Part shown: positions 1 to 11,843 of the stretch, piece after piece | Numbering within the stretch: the stretch's first letter is position 1 | Layout: each line of letters starts with the position of its first letter | Source: Narthecium ossifragum | Taxonomy: Eukaryota > Streptophyta > Magnoliopsida > Dioscoreales > Nartheciaceae | Assembly: GCA_963920575.1 (NCBI GenBank) | Contig: OY986973.1 | Span: 19,511,851-19,575,850 of the forward strand | Direction: 5' to 3' | Length of the DNA: 64,000 nucleotides | Translations under genes and position numbers: made by a program | Notes under the pieces: model-generated | Seen by the model: the letters and a program-made list of their open reading frames with translations, nothing else | The model's database searches: none | Told to the model about the DNA's origin: nothing

Positions 1-116
1 CTTATATCAATGTAGCAAGTGATTGTTATTCTACATTATGATAATGAAAGAGTATTTGAATTTCATAACCTTCAACATACATTGACAACTTTCAAGATAC
101 ATTTGAGTTTAATGTA

Positions 117-1164
117 TTACATATTTCTGCTTTTGGCAATGATTTCTTCTTGAAGTAATTGAATATATTCTTTTTGATCATCATTTAATTTGCTCAAATC
201 CATCATCATAATACGCATATATTCTTTCTTTTCTTCTTGAGCAATCTTCCTTTCTTCCAGCTCTAGCGCTTTCGCCGCCATCTTCATCTTATCTTCATGT
301 TCTTTCTTCTTCTCCTCACTTGATTTTATCCTTTGATCCTTCCAATCGGAGAAGATATCACCAAAAGAGACACCATCTGTTGCTTTACCCTTTCCTCTTT
401 TTAGCCTCTCCTTCTCCGCCTTTCTGCCCATAGGCCTTTCCAAGTCTTCGAATAGAGATGGAGATGAATGGTCATCTTCTAAGTTTATTGTATCCGGAGA
501 ATGCGACAAACGTGTGTCTGAAAGCCTCCTTTTTGAAGGAGTTTGACTAGAATGACATAGCCATTTTGGATGATGCCTCAACATATTCCAACAATGCTCA
601 AATTGAACGTGACATTTTCGAATATTAAAAAACATAACTTTTGCTTCTTCAATCTACAAAGTACAAGAGAAATTAAAAAAGATAGAATATTGATAATCAT
701 AGACGAAACTGATCTAATAGTATCAATAAAGTTTATAACTTATCTTGCTCATTCAATCCGGAAGGCCTTGATGTCTCAATTTGAGCCAAGAACCCACAAA
801 ACTTGCCTACCGCAACTTGGATGGATGACCATCGGCTATTCAAAGAGCGTTGGGTTCGTACAGGATACTTGGAATTTCGTTGCTCATTGTAGGATGTTGT
901 AATCCTATTCCAAAATGTGTCCAACTTTTGCTCAGACCCATGGATTGCATCAAGGCTTGTATTGAGCCATGTCGATACTAGAAGATTATCCTCTTCGAGG
1001 GTGAAGTTTCCACTTCGTTGAGTTTTCTTCCCCTTAAAGCTATTTTCAACTTGTGTTATTGGAGAAGTTTGATCACTAGCATTCTCAATTTGTGAATTTG
1101 TCATATGTTCTCCATCCGAAAAGAGAGCATTGTAAAAACAATCATTGTTTACTTGAGAATCCAT
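117..1164 (-). CDS. PIF/Harbinger ORF1 (Myb/SANT-like DNA-binding accessory protein)
   Basis: ORF1 proteins help Harbinger transposases bind DNA and enter the nucleus. I read two exons: 1164-739 and 653-117, together about 320 aa. I start at the ATG whose product begins MDSQ, not the longer in-frame one upstream. Exon 1 holds the trihelix/SANT-like region (FTLEEDNLLVSTWLNTS, then SLNSRW). Exon 2 holds the FEHCWNMLRHHPKW block, the PMGRKAEKE motif and a charged Glu/Lys-rich coiled-coil-like tail, often annotated as a NAM-associated domain. The frame is kept only if exon 1 ends after GATAAG, where the intron begins TT instead of GT. The donor may therefore be mutated. Both exons are otherwise open, so this is a young or recently decayed copy. 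Confidence 0.72.
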
Positions 1165-1206
1165 GATCTGTACAAATACCATAAATGAGAATGAATGAAA
1201 AGCCAT

Positions 1207-2399
1207 TGAATCAACAAAACACAGAGATGAATTCTCTGCTGGGTGAGGTCATTTACTTCGAAGATCTTGGGTTTTTAATCCTAGACTGTGATTGGTTTTG
1301 TAGTGACGTGCTTGGGCAGCTAATAAGATTGGATGTTGGAAAGACTAGTACAGCAGAGCAAAGTGGGTTCATAAGCAGGAACAAATTAGAAAATATTCTG
1401 AAAGTAAGAGTGGAAAATCAATTTTCCACTGATCCGAAGACTCTGCTACTGATTCCGACACTTCTCGTGGAAGGGAGAGGAAGAATACAGAACTGGCAGC
1501 TAAGCAACAATTAAATGCATCTCCCAAATTAAATCCCAAAGAACAGAGTTCAAGAAAGCACAACAATTAGCCATAATGAAGAGACTAATGCACAAAAGAC
1601 ATCATGTTCAAATATTGATTCAAAGAGAAATTGGAATATATGTGCATTGCCATAAGAATGATGCTAAAACTGGAACTATTACTCTTTAGTAATGCAGTCC
1701 TTAACACTTCTTCCTTGCTTTGCAATATATAAGCTTCAGCGAATATTAAATCTGACCAGCAGCTATCATCTCATTTCCATTAGCTGTCACCAAAGCTCAA
1801 GACACAAGATGAGCGAATTTCCACTCCTCAGTCTCCATAACTAAACTACTAATTTAGTAACTTGGAATATATGTGCATTGCCAAAGAGATCTTGGAAATG
1901 CTTTGTAACTTGTAAGCAACTCAAAATATAAATAGAGTTGATTCCTTCGAAAAGCTCATTGGCTCAAAGATACAAGCACCTAGTGGGCATCGTTACGAAA
2001 ACCATCCAACAAGCACAGAAGAGCAATGCTTGAGTGATTTGTGCAAGAGAGCAAAAGAAAAAAGAGTAGATGAAGGAGAAGCTCACCGGAAAGAAGCTTG
2101 CTTGGCGGCGTGGGTGATAGTGGCTGCCGGTGTGGGTGATAGTGGTGCCGGCGTGTGCGATGGCGGCGTCTGCGATAGTGGTCGCCGGCGAAATGGGAGA
2201 GAGAGAGCGAGGGGGGGCGAGAATGGCTCACGAGGTTGAACCTCGCCGGAGATGGAGGCGGATAGGAGCAGGAGCTGGGCGATGTTGGCTTTTGGGCATC
2301 CACGGTAGAGCAGCTACTTTGGAGAAGAAAAAAAGGTTGGGGAGAAGATAAAAAAAAAAGAGGAGAAGAAGTTTTTTATTATAAAAACTGGTTTACAGT
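1207..2399. other. Non-coding interior of Harbinger element A
   Basis: No convincing gene lies here. It is the upstream flank of ORF1. Around 2100-2240 it is GC-rich, with short imperfect repeats of a GTGGGTGATAGTGG-like unit. The short ORFs on both strands look like chance frames in this compositionally biased stretch. Confidence 0.5.
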
Positions 2400-2439
2400 T
2401 GCTACAGTGATACTCTACATCTAGAGTATCACTGTAGCA
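2400..2439. repeat. Perfect 18-bp inverted repeat with 4-nt loop
   Basis: The left arm TGCTACAGTGATACTCTA (2400-2417) and the right arm 2422-2439 are exact reverse complements, separated by CATC. The repeat sits in the subterminal region of Harbinger element A, and the flanking phrase CTGGTTTACAG occurs on both sides (about 2389 and 2531). A subterminal protein-binding or foldback role is possible but not shown. Confidence 0.9.
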
Positions 2440-2579
2440 CATCTCCATTTTACCGTATCTGAACAAGAGCTGATGGAGAGGGGTTTTTTGACATATTGCT
2501 ACTGTAGCTACTCTAAAATGCAGTAAAAGGCTGGTTTACAGATTCTGATGCGGATGCTCTTACACCACTACCAACTACA

Positions 2580-3075
2580 ATGGCTTACAACCAACAAACC
2601 TGACCTACAAGATCCCACCAACCTGACCTGACCCTTATCCTTAACCCAATCAAAGGTGGTACCATGGAGACGACACTACTGGACCACAACATCGTCCCGA
2701 GCAACACAACTCTATGGGACATGTAGAAACAATACAAACTCAAACCGAAGTACCAACTACCAAACATCCCGAGCCAGCCCTGTCACCTCCTCCGGCCATA
2801 ACCTCGTGCCATTTAGGATATCCACGGCAACATAAGAGTCCGACTCGATGATGATACGCTTCTCTCCCCACGTCGTTGTCGTTTACAAGGCTAAGTAGAT
2901 CGCCTTCATCTCTACCTCTAGAATTGAGCCTGCTACAACTGCCTCTCCTCTAAGCCGGTGTAGCGCCTCGCCTCCATCCCTAGTAACCACCCCAATCGCA
3001 GCACATCCTGACTAGGGATCCCTTGAAGCATCACCATGTATATACAAGCCTCCACTTTCCCGCAGCCTCTTCACA
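2580..3075 (-). pseudogene. LINE RNase H domain fragment
   Basis: Read on the minus strand from about 3070, the translation has the layout of a plant L1-type LINE RNase H: GGLYIHGDAS, then GVVTRDGGEALHRL, SILEVEMKAIYLAL, and RIIIESDSYVAVDIL. The acidic residues of DAS, VEMKA and ESDS match the family's catalytic positions. In-frame stops and frameshifts make it non-functional. It is the 3' end of a LINE whose upstream part is broken by the insertions from 3195 onward. It is distinct from the LINE at 52.4 kb, which is on the other strand and different in sequence. Confidence 0.65.
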
Positions 3076-3194
3076 ATCTCCGCGGCAAGCTAAGCATCTC
3101 CTCTACTTAGAAGTTAGAAGTATGTTCTTCAAAATATCATATTCACATATGAAAAGCATTATTGACTAAAAGTAACATCTAGAGTCTTTAATAT

Positions 3195-3446
3195 TCTTTT
3201 CAATTAGCGCCTTAAGGTATTTTTTTTTCCCCACGGTAATCTTAGCTATGAAAAATGGATTAAATTTTGGAGAGTCAAATGCGCTTTATGCCCTACTTTT
3301 TGTGTGAAATAAAAAAAGTCTATTATTAAAACTTCAAGCAAAATATAGGGTAGGCATGTGACCCTTCAAAATTTAATTCATTTGCCACAGTTGAGAATCA
3401 AATAATGTGAGAAAGAAACACCTCAAGGCGTTAATTGAAAAGAGTG
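3195..3446. repeat. Foldback MITE-like inverted repeat
   Basis: CTTTTCAATTAGCGCCTT near 3199 is matched by an inverted copy ending near 3443 with only a couple of differences. The two halves between them also pair in several blocks, for example around GGATTAAATTTTGGAG and its inverted copy near 3365. It has no coding capacity. The target duplication and exact ends were not resolved. Confidence 0.6.
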
Positions 3447-3755
3447 GATTCACTTTCAACTTTAAAGGATTCATTTGGAGAATAATGGATCTCAGAACTT
3501 TTCCAAGATATAGATTATCACATCCCGACCCAGAAAACCCATCCGGTCCGGGGCGTGAGGGTTCCTAATCTATTCAATCCACATGTGGCACATTATAATA
3601 AGATAAAACAACTAAAAAGCTTAACAATTGATATGGGGCAAGATTGAAATTTCTACTAATTCATTAAAGATCTTATACTATTGATTTGTACATAGATACC
3701 AAAATCTTAATAAGGAAAATTAACATAATCATCGAAGGATGTCTATAAATAAAAG

Positions 3756-3893
3756 GAAATTTTTTTAAAATAATATTATTTTAATAAAATATTATTATAT
3801 ATATGTGGAGAAAATATTGATGGGGATATGCCTGCTTTGGCCACGTCAGCGCCACACTTGTGTGACCTTTCATTTTTTTAATCCTGCCAATGA
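3756..3893. repeat. Left terminal inverted repeat of the MULE
   Basis: This pairs with 25624-25761. Agreement is strongest from the AAAATATTGATGG block through the CACGTCAGCGCC block to AATCCTGCC. The outer AT-rich 50 bp aligns less cleanly. Long TIRs of 100 bp or more are typical of MULEs. Confidence 0.8.
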
Positions 3894-4740
3894 AGATGTA
3901 CCTCCAAGTTACGTTTTCAATATAACTTGCAGTTACGTCGTTGACCTTTTGACCATTCCCCCACCACAGGGAGACCAAGTACGGAGAGGAGAGAGTGGTC
4001 CTTGTAAGCCGTAGGTTGGAGTTACGTTTATATTAATAAATATGTAACTTCAATTTATGTCTCCCGTCGTCATCTACCCCCGACCACGGGCCCTCCTCCT
4101 TCCCCACCCGACCTTCTACCTGGGCCCTCCTCCTTCTCCTCGAGCGGCGATCTCCGACGCATCTCCTCGGTGCGCGGCCCCGCAGCCCGCGGGTCCCCTC
4201 CTCCTTCCCCATCCATCCACCCTCCACCGACCCTTCAAACGGAGATTGTTTCCTCACATTTCTCCAGCGATTTTTCGGCGATCTTCAGTCCAAATCCTCC
4301 AAGATTCTTTGGACATTCTCTATCTTACTTTCTAATGAGTTTTTATCTTGAAATTTTAGTTATATGTTTATTGTGTTGAGATTTAGGGTTTATAAAGTCA
4401 AATTAGGGTTTTTTTATACAAATCGGTTGGTTTCGAGATAATCTCGCAGGAAGCAATCCTTTAATCTATTATATCATATGCTAATGATTGACATGATACA
4501 AAGTGCTCATTTTTCTATAGGAAATTGATATCGAATCACCAACTGAGATGCTCATTTTTTATAGGAATTGAGATGCATATTTTTTATTAAAAAATTCTTT
4601 TTTTTAATGCTTCTGTTATGGTGATTTGGTTAATAGCATTGTTGATAAATTTCATAAATTTCTAATATTAATTCAATTAGATTATATGAAACATGTTTCC
4701 ATAGGAATTTTTACTATTAACTTGTAATTTCTTTCTAATC
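3894..4740 (+). other. MULE 5' leader region
   Basis: This lies between the left TIR and the first transposase codons. It contains ACGT-core repeats (AAGTTACGTTTTC, GCAGTTACGTCG), which reappear inverted next to the right TIR at 25505-25555, and a pyrimidine-rich stretch at 4060-4260 that looks like a 5' UTR. No ORF here is convincing. Confidence 0.45.
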
Positions 4741-5804
4741 GACTCATAATTATCATCATATTTGTATTATTTATAGTGATAAAAAGTGGCATTGTTCAAC
4801 TATTGTGTCGGATGGACGGAAATATGGAATTAGAGCAACTCCACCCATGGAGGGGACATGAGGGGAGGGGGTACTTTTTGCAGCTTGAATGTAATTGCCC
4901 TTGGGGTGTTTCCACCCACGAGGGAAAGGGCCGCCATGTGTCTATTTAATTATTGACACGTGTCCATTTAATTATTTAATAAATATTTGATAATTAAAAA
5001 AATATAAAATAAGATCGGGTGAGATTGTTGATAAGATTTTCATCAAATCAAAGATTGTCACGTGTCATTATCTTCTCACCAATTGTCCATAAACATGCCA
5101 CCAACCGGGGAATCAATTCACACTAAATCCGAAGAACCATCCCTTCAATTCATAAACTTCATTTCCATCAAATTTCCAATGTCCAGAGTGAAAAAATTGT
5201 GGGAGATGGCTCTAGAAGAAGAGGAGGAGAGCATGGAGTAGTATCGGAGAGCAACAAGGGAGTGGGCAATGCATGATCAGCAAATTGTCCAAGCAGTGGG
5301 TATGCTCCATCAAACAACCCAACAACACCATGGGATTAAAGTACTGGTCATTCCCCCAACGTGGAAAGGCAGAGGTACAACCGACGTAAGGATATGTTAA
5401 ATGATTATTTTGTCCCAAGACCCATATACTCATATGTGAACTTTCGATGGCGTTACAAGATGCAACGTCATGTGTTTGACAAAATATTGCATGATGTGTC
5501 CAACTATAATGAATACTTCATCCAGAAGTGTGATGCCATTGGGCTACTTGGGCTTCTTCCCGAGCAGAAGCTCACCGCTGTCATACATATGCCTGCGTAT
5601 GGAGCAGCTGCGCACCAGGTGGATGAGATCACTCGGATGGGGAAATCAACTGTCTTAAAGACATTGTCGATGTTTTGTGAAGCCATCGAAACTATCTACA
5701 CAGCCGAGTACCTTCGTCGCCCCACGCATGCTGACCTCCGTAGGCTTCTATGGAAGGCAGAGGCTCGAGGTTTTCCAAGCATGATTGGAGGCATTGACTG
5801 CATG

Positions 5805-8189
5805 TGTGAGGGCCCGTCCCTCAGACCTGACTCGACCACGTGGGTCGAGAGCCAGTTTCCTGTTGGTTTGGTTCCGCGTCGGGCACGATCGGGTGATCGT
5901 GTGGCGGTTTTGGACCCCGGGGGCATTTTGGTAAATATGTCCTATGGTGGTCGGTTTCACACCCGCGTTCCACACACTGACTTTGATTGATGTATGTGTT
6001 TGATTAGAATCCCTAGGGTGCGTCCGATCGGAGGATCGGAGCTCGATCGGGAAAGATTGAATCGGACGGCTGAGATAGATTCGGAGTTTCTATATAAGGC
6101 ATGTCTCTTTCTTCTCTTTCCTTCTCTCCTTCACCTGTCGTTCTCTCTTCCCTTCTCTCTCCTTCGGCTGAGGTAGGGTTTGGAGGCTTGGACTTCGGAG
6201 CTCGGATCTTGACGGCTTGACCAGCGGGACGCGTGGAGGAGCTACCCTACTTGCTCAAGTAGGTGTTTCTACCTCGATCCTTGGATCGGGTTCTCCTAGG
6301 ATAGGATTATTGCACTTTCGTTGTAAGAATACTTGTTAGAATGTTGTGTGGATGAATGCATGTGTAGTATAGCTTGTTTCCAGTATTCCTATCAGTGGAT
6401 TTCCGTATTCTAACGGTTGGTTTCCGTATTATCGTCATTTTGTCGGTTTTTGTCCATTTGGACCTAGATAGGAGATTTAACCGTCAAAATCTGGATTTCT
6501 TCATTCCATTATCTTTGCCATCGTTAAATACACTTGCTTGCAAAATCTCATTTAATTCCAACATGATTTGATACTTCAAATCCAAAGAAATGGATTTCCG
6601 GCACTGTTCTGATGAACTGTGCCAAGGCTCGACGGTCGATCGGTGCATCGACCGTCAAGTGTTGTTTGACCCTTTCTGGGCCTGACAGTCGACCGTCGGA
6701 TCGACCATCGCATCGACCGTCGGGCTCTGTCGGGATTTTGGACTCCCACGGTCGATGGATCGATCGACCGTGGGATCTTCTCCTTTTCGCCATTTACCTG
6801 ACGGTCGACCGTCGGATCGACCGTCATGCGCTGTTTGGTTTTGGGCTTCTCAGGGTCGATGGGTGGATCGACCGTCGCCCTAGGTTTTCTTCGCATGGGT
6901 CTCACGGTCGATCGCCGGATCGACCGTGGCATCGTCCGTGGCCTCACGATCGATTGCCGGATCGACCGTGACATCGTCCGTGACCCTTTGAACTTGGTTT
7001 TCATGTATTTCTTGGATGGTTTTGATGGGAGATTAGTATCTAAGCATGTTGGGAAACATATAGGGGGATTTGATGAGGTTTTCAAAGGATTTCCATTTGG
7101 TTTTGATTCAAATGTTCTTTCTTTTTTTAGAAAACCTATGGTTCTACTTGCAATTAATACTTGATTGATTGTAGTTAATTGCTTAGTTGATTGCTTAGCA
7201 TTGCTAGCTAATGAGGAATTGTGGAACCTTAGCCTCTTGCCGGCGAGTGCCGAGGGCTATTGTATATCTGTTGAACTTTTAACTATTGATGTGGCATGTA
7301 GAGACATCCAGGATAGATGTTTGCCTAGGATCATGCATTGTATGCATTAGAGGCATTTGAGGTTAGGCGGGCGATGGTTTAGGTCGCCGATCCGAGGCTC
7401 TCGGGTAGCTCGGATCTAGCCTTAGGACCGTGGATGGGTAGTTAGGAGTAGGGTGTGATTGTTGATCAAGTCTCATGTCTTTGAGGATTCACGCTAGTTG
7501 ACTTTGATCATTGTTGAGGTTTAGAGGTCGGGTTGTCTTCCGAAGCTAAGTTCTAAGGATGGGTGTCGACGTCCCTGACATGGTCCCCAGGCAGTGGTTT
7601 TCTGCTGGGTAATGGTGATCCTACTGGTTCTGGTTCTTTCCTCCCAGCATGTTGGTTGAGTTTCCCAGCGTGGTCGGTTGAGAAGAGTAGAATCCCTTGG
7701 GGAGTCGACAGGGTTGTGAGACCCGTGGCATCCGTTAGACTTGAGCTGGAAGACAACTCTGTTGTTGTTTTCCTCCTTCCAGTGTGCCGCAGAGTAGAAC
7801 CCTACTGAGCTTATTGCTCACTCCTACCCGGGCTGCGTTTGTAGGTGCAGGCGGCAGTTCTTCGTCAGTGGAGCCGGCCGGATCGGCCTTCGGCGGCGCG
7901 AGCACATCCAGAGGCGCTTGAGGTTGCTGGAGGATTAACTGTTGTACCCTTTTGATATACATGTATATGATGTAAACCTTTGAGGACTTTTGGGATGTGT
8001 ATAAATCTGTATATTGGAACTTTGAAATTGTACAACTGATGTTATATTATAATTGAATCTGTTTAGCCTCTGGAATACAATTGTGTAATTTAATTATCTT
8101 TTCCGCTTTGTATCGCGCCGGTTGATGATGAATAGTGTTAGGACCCTCACGCCCCGTCCTGGATGGGTTTTCTGGGTCGGGGTGTGACA
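5805..8189 (+). mobile_element. Solo LTR 2 (Tekay/Del-like Ty3-gypsy)
   Basis: It starts TGTGAGGGCCCGTCCCTC and ends GGGTCGGGGTGTGACA. The target duplication GCATG is perfect (5800-5804 and 8190-8194), and removing the LTR restores the Harbinger transposase codons. A TATA-like TTTCTATATAAGG lies at about 6086. The sequence closely matches the 5' LTR at 17916-20327 by eye, so that element is its family. No internal sequence is present. A dyad array lies at 6625-6990. Confidence 0.93.
6625..6990. repeat. Array of GGTCGA/TCGACC hairpin dyads in solo LTR 2
   Basis: About seven imperfect inverted repeats of the type ACGGTCGAT-N(4-6)-GGATCGACCGT begin near 6628, 6682, 6746, 6799, 6852, 6903 and 6946, a spacing of roughly 45-65 bp. 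They lie downstream of the LTR's TATA-like box, so they would be transcribed. A matching array sits in the 17916 LTR (18700-19080). Confidence 0.85.
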
Positions 8190-9416
8190 GCATGTATTGG
8201 CAGTGGAAGAATTGCCCAATGGCCAGGGCAGGATCTTATGGGAATCGACAAAAAAGTATCATCTTAAAGGTTGTTGCCTCATTCAATACATGGGTTTGGC
8301 ATGCCTTCTTCGGAGTGGCAGGTTTTCAAAATGACCTCGACGTCCTCAGTCAATCCTCAGTGTTCCACGAAGTTTTGCGAGGAGAAGCTCCCCATATCAC
8401 ATATACCATCAACAATATGATCTACTCGGGTGGGAATTATCTAATTGATGGAATCTACCCCGGTTGGTCAACTTTCATGAAAATAGTCCCCAAATCCTCG
8501 AACAGACACGGAAAGGTATTTTGCATCAAGGCATGAGAGGTGCAGGAAGGATGTAGAGAGATGCTTCGGCATCCTCTAAGCACGTTGGGGAATCATTCGA
8601 GGAGCAGCTCGTATGCTTGATCAAGAGCTCCTCCGGAGCATTATGATGACATGTGTCATCCTTCACAACATGATTTTCGAGGATGAGCATGAGTATGATG
8701 TGCCAAACATGACAGAGTCAGACCCAATGACTGATGCAAGGACAAGGGTTTATGAACGACTAATGCTCCCAAATGGAGACCCTATGGAGCACGAGCCAGT
8801 ACAAAGGAGCGGTCGTTTCAACAATACAATAAGTCAACGCTACACTTCAATGCAATCTACCTATATTCACCAAAGCTGGCAAGTTAATTTAATCGAGCAC
8901 CAATTGGGATTCAAAGGCTTATATGGTCCATGGATATGTGTTTGGCATGGCCTTTTAGAAATTACAGCAGCTATAAAACTAAATATGGGAACCATTGAAC
9001 CAATCCGTGTTGCTAGGCCCGTCATCATGAAATTTTTTGGCAGATCCGTCATCTAGAGTAGAGTGGCTAGGTTCGGCATCCCAAAAAAAGACTTCTTCTC
9101 TTCATAACCTCCATTCGTTCATGCTTCCAAAATGCCTTTGTATCTGGAGACATATTAGTGGTGACTATGGACATGGTTTCTCGATCTTATTGCGCTATGT
9201 TGTTTTCATATATCCTTTGATGTCTGGCAGCTTGTTGCTCAATGAATTGCTTTTCTTGCGCAAGTCTAATGGCTCCTTGCTTGGAAAGTTCTTCCAAATA
9301 TTTTGCAACATCGAGGTTGGTCGTAACTGATTTCCCTTTCTTTGCTTCCTTCCTCCCAATTGGCCTAGCCTATCTTTCCATTTGTGAGTCGTCCGAGGTG
9401 GGGGGTGGTGATGGTG

Positions 9417-11843
9417 TGTGAGGACCCGTCCCTCTATTCCAGTGGCTTGTTGTTTACCCCAAGGGCAATTTGGGAAATTGCGCCTTGGCGGTTGTTTCAC
9501 ACTGGGTGTGCACACACAGACCTTGTTTTGGTGCTTGTGTTTGTTTAGAAAGGTTAGGTGGACCCGAGTTTGGAAGTTCTGGGCTTGGGTCTGTTTTTCA
9601 GCCCAAGTTGGCCCTTCTGGGCAGAGAGGATCGATCCTTTGGTCGAGGAAGATCGATCCTCCTGTGCCTGGAAGTCGTTGGCGGTGGCTTTCAAAGGACG
9701 GCCAACGGTGGCCGTCGCTTCCCCTGTAAGGGGAGGGGAGACTTTTGCTCCCCTCCTTCGCCTTTTTCCCCGCCTTCACCGGCTTTCCCCGGCCTTATCC
9801 CTTCCCTTCCCCCTTCCTTTCTTCCTCTTTCTTCCCTCTTCTTCCCCGGCTCTGTTTTCCTCCCCTGTTCCGGCCGCTCCTTTCCCTCCTCCGTTCTCCC
9901 TCCTCCGGCCACCGTTCTTGGAGCTTGAAGGCTCTTTGGAACCGTGACGGCGTGAGGAAGATCCTTGGCTAGGCTTCGTGGATCGAAGCTGCTCTGAGGA
10001 GGTAGGGTTCTCATTCAAAACTCCGGCTTGCTTTTGAGGGTTTAAATCCAGTTTTATTTTTCGTTAGATCTCCTTGTGGGGTTGATGTTTTCCGGTTTTG
10101 AAGCCTTGAGTAGCTTCGTGATGCTTAGATCTACCAGCCCACCAAGTTTGGTGAGGTTTGGTTGTATCTTCCGGCGGTTTTCCAGCCGGAAGTACGCCGG
10201 AACCCATCAGGATCGATCCTCCTGGGAGGAAGGATCGGTCCTCCTGTGTTGGCTTGCTGCGCCTAGCGAATGATCGATCTTCTTATGGGAGAAGATCGAT
10301 CATGAGGCCTGGGTTAGCATGGTTACCCTCCGCCCCGAGAAAGATCGATCATCCTGGGAGGAAGGATCGATCTTCCTTGGTGCGACTTGAAGGGCGCCCT
10401 CTGTCTCGAGAAAGATCGATCTTCCTGGGAGGAAGGATCGATCTTCTTTGTCTCGACAGTGAGGGAAGCTCACTGTTACTTAAGTGATCGATCCTTCCTT
10501 CGGAAGGGATCGATCCTTCCGTAGCAGCAAGGGTTTTCAAGGGTTTTGCCCACGGGGCTTCGCATGTAAGTAGTTTTGACGGTTTTGCCTTTGGGGCTTA
10601 CTATGTTTTTCATCATGCTTGAATGTTTACTGCTTTGTGGTTAACCGAGGGAGTAATGAACCCTCGGGAATGCTTAGTATAACTGGGCCATGGGTTATGC
10701 CCTTTTATCGCTTTATTGTGAACCGAAGGAAGTCATGATCCTCGGGAGTGCTTAGAATAAATGGGCCGAAGGTGTGCCTTTGTTGTGTTACCTGTTACTG
10801 CTTTACTTATATCTTGCCCTGCTCCTGTGCATTAGACATGCTAGGCTAGACTGGGTGGGCTTGACCCATGAACTTCGGTGATCAAAGGCTAAGTTGTAGA
10901 TGTCGTTACCCCGACCTGTGTCCCCATATTGCTGTTCAGTATGGGTGAGGGTGTCCTACAGGCATCGTCCGGCCCACCCTGTGTCGAGGACCGTCGGAGG
11001 TAGCCCAGTCCTCGAGCAGTGGCTATCGGAGGGACGTTCGTTGGACGGAAAACCTTGGGGAGGGAAACATCGATGGGATCGATGGACTCCCTGGCTAGGC
11101 TTAGTCTTTGGTCAGGAGTTAGGGGGTCCTGTTGGCTCTGTGGCTTGGAGTACTGAGAGATGGTAGTCTTAACCTTGGTCGTTCAACCAAGTGTAGAGAT
11201 CCCGCTTGGAGAAGGGTGTCCTACTAGTAGCGTCATGCCCACCCTGTGTCAGAGATTGTCGGAGTTGCCCACCCCTGAGCAGTGGTTGTCGGAGGGGCGT
11301 ACTTGGGATAGGAGCCCTTCAGGTTATTGATGGGATTTATGGGATCCTTGGCAAGCCTCAGTACTTGGCTTCAGGGTTGGTTCGTTTGGGTTTGCCTTCT
11401 TAGCGAGAGTGGTAGAGTAGGAACCTGCTGAGCTATTGCTCATTCCTACCTGGACTGTGTTGTTTGCAGGTGCGGGTCCCAGCTCCTCTCCGGTGCTTCC
11501 CCGTCGGCTGTCTCGTGGTGGCGCGCCAGCTCCTGACCATGTCTGAGGGTCAGGATGGTTTCGTTTGTGCTTTTGTGGAGACCCCAGTGGGTGCTGTAGC
11601 TTTTTGGGGACTGTTGATCCCTTGTATAATCCTGTTGTACTAAACTGTGTTTAACTCTATTATGTATGTTTGTAATAGTTGTTAATAGATGTTGTAGTAG
11701 TTTGCTTCCGCTTGTGCTTGTTGGCAGCTGTTTCCGCCAGCTGTCTTTTAGTCTCAACTGTTTCCGCCAGTTGAGGCTAGTAGTTGTAGGTTTTCCCCCT
11801 CGTGTCCCGGCCCGGTCTGGGTCCTGCGGGTCGGGGCGCGACA
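9417..11843 (+). mobile_element. Solo LTR 3 (Tekay/Del-like Ty3-gypsy)
   Basis: It runs from TGTGAGGACCCG to CGGGTCGGGGCGCGACA. The target duplication TGGTG is perfect (9412-9416 and 11844-11848). The interior shares the TGTGAGGRCCCGTCC start and the late CTCATTCCTACC block with LTRs 2 and 5 but is otherwise divergent. It carries no PBS, PPT or genes. GATCGATC dyads occur at 9629-9666 and 10205-10525. Confidence 0.92.
10205..10525. repeat. GATCGATC hairpin array in solo LTR 3
   Basis: Five units, each with a GATCGATC-type arm, a purine/pyrimidine spacer such as CTTCCTGGGAGGAAG, and an inverted arm, start at about 10211, 10272, 10341, 10412 and 10483. The spacing is 61-71 bp. A lone unit lies upstream at 9629-9666. 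Confidence 0.88.

Larger units (their letters stand above)
1..2559 (-). mobile_element. PIF/Harbinger element A (right end; left end outside window)
   Basis: The right terminus reads GATGCGGATGCTC followed by TTA (2560-2562), which fits a PIF/Harbinger TIR (inward GAGCATCCGCATC) and the 3-bp TTA target site this superfamily uses. Inside lies an ORF1 gene of the Myb/SANT-like type that accompanies Harbinger transposases. No transposase is seen here, so it should lie left of base 1, along with the other TIR. The target is LINE-derived DNA. The superfamily call is firm from ORF1; the exact end rests on TIR resemblance to the family and on the TTA. Confidence 0.7.
5179..8930 (+). pseudogene. PIF/Harbinger DDE transposase, interrupted by solo LTR 5805-8189
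   Basis: The family start is ATG 5179 (MSRVKKLWEMALEEEEE), with a stop soon after at MEQ-like codon 21, then readable sequence from 5361. The order is FRWRYKMQRHVFDKIL, CDAIGLLGLLPEQKLTA, STVLKTLSMFCEAI, and IGGIDCM just before the LTR. The sequence resumes after it as HWQWKNCP. The catalytic acids are readable: D in GGIDCMHW (restored across the insertion), D in GFQNDLDVL and E in FEDEHEYD, the last after ILHNMI. Frameshifts near 5340, 8534 and 8880 and the insertion make it dead. The C-terminus resembles LIEHQW near 8895. Confidence 0.85.

Noticed and set aside
5361..5990. A 209-codon protein starting at 5361
   Set aside because: Its last 60 codons are translated LTR sequence; only the part before 5800 is transposase.
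9470..9947. Long plus-strand ORFs inside solo LTR 3
   Set aside because: They lie in a C/T-rich LTR region, overlap each other in several frames and have no recognisable domain.
10205..10525. CRISPR-like look of evenly spaced repeats
   Set aside because: The units are imperfect hairpins within a plant LTR with TSDs, spacers are similar to one another, and there are no cas genes.
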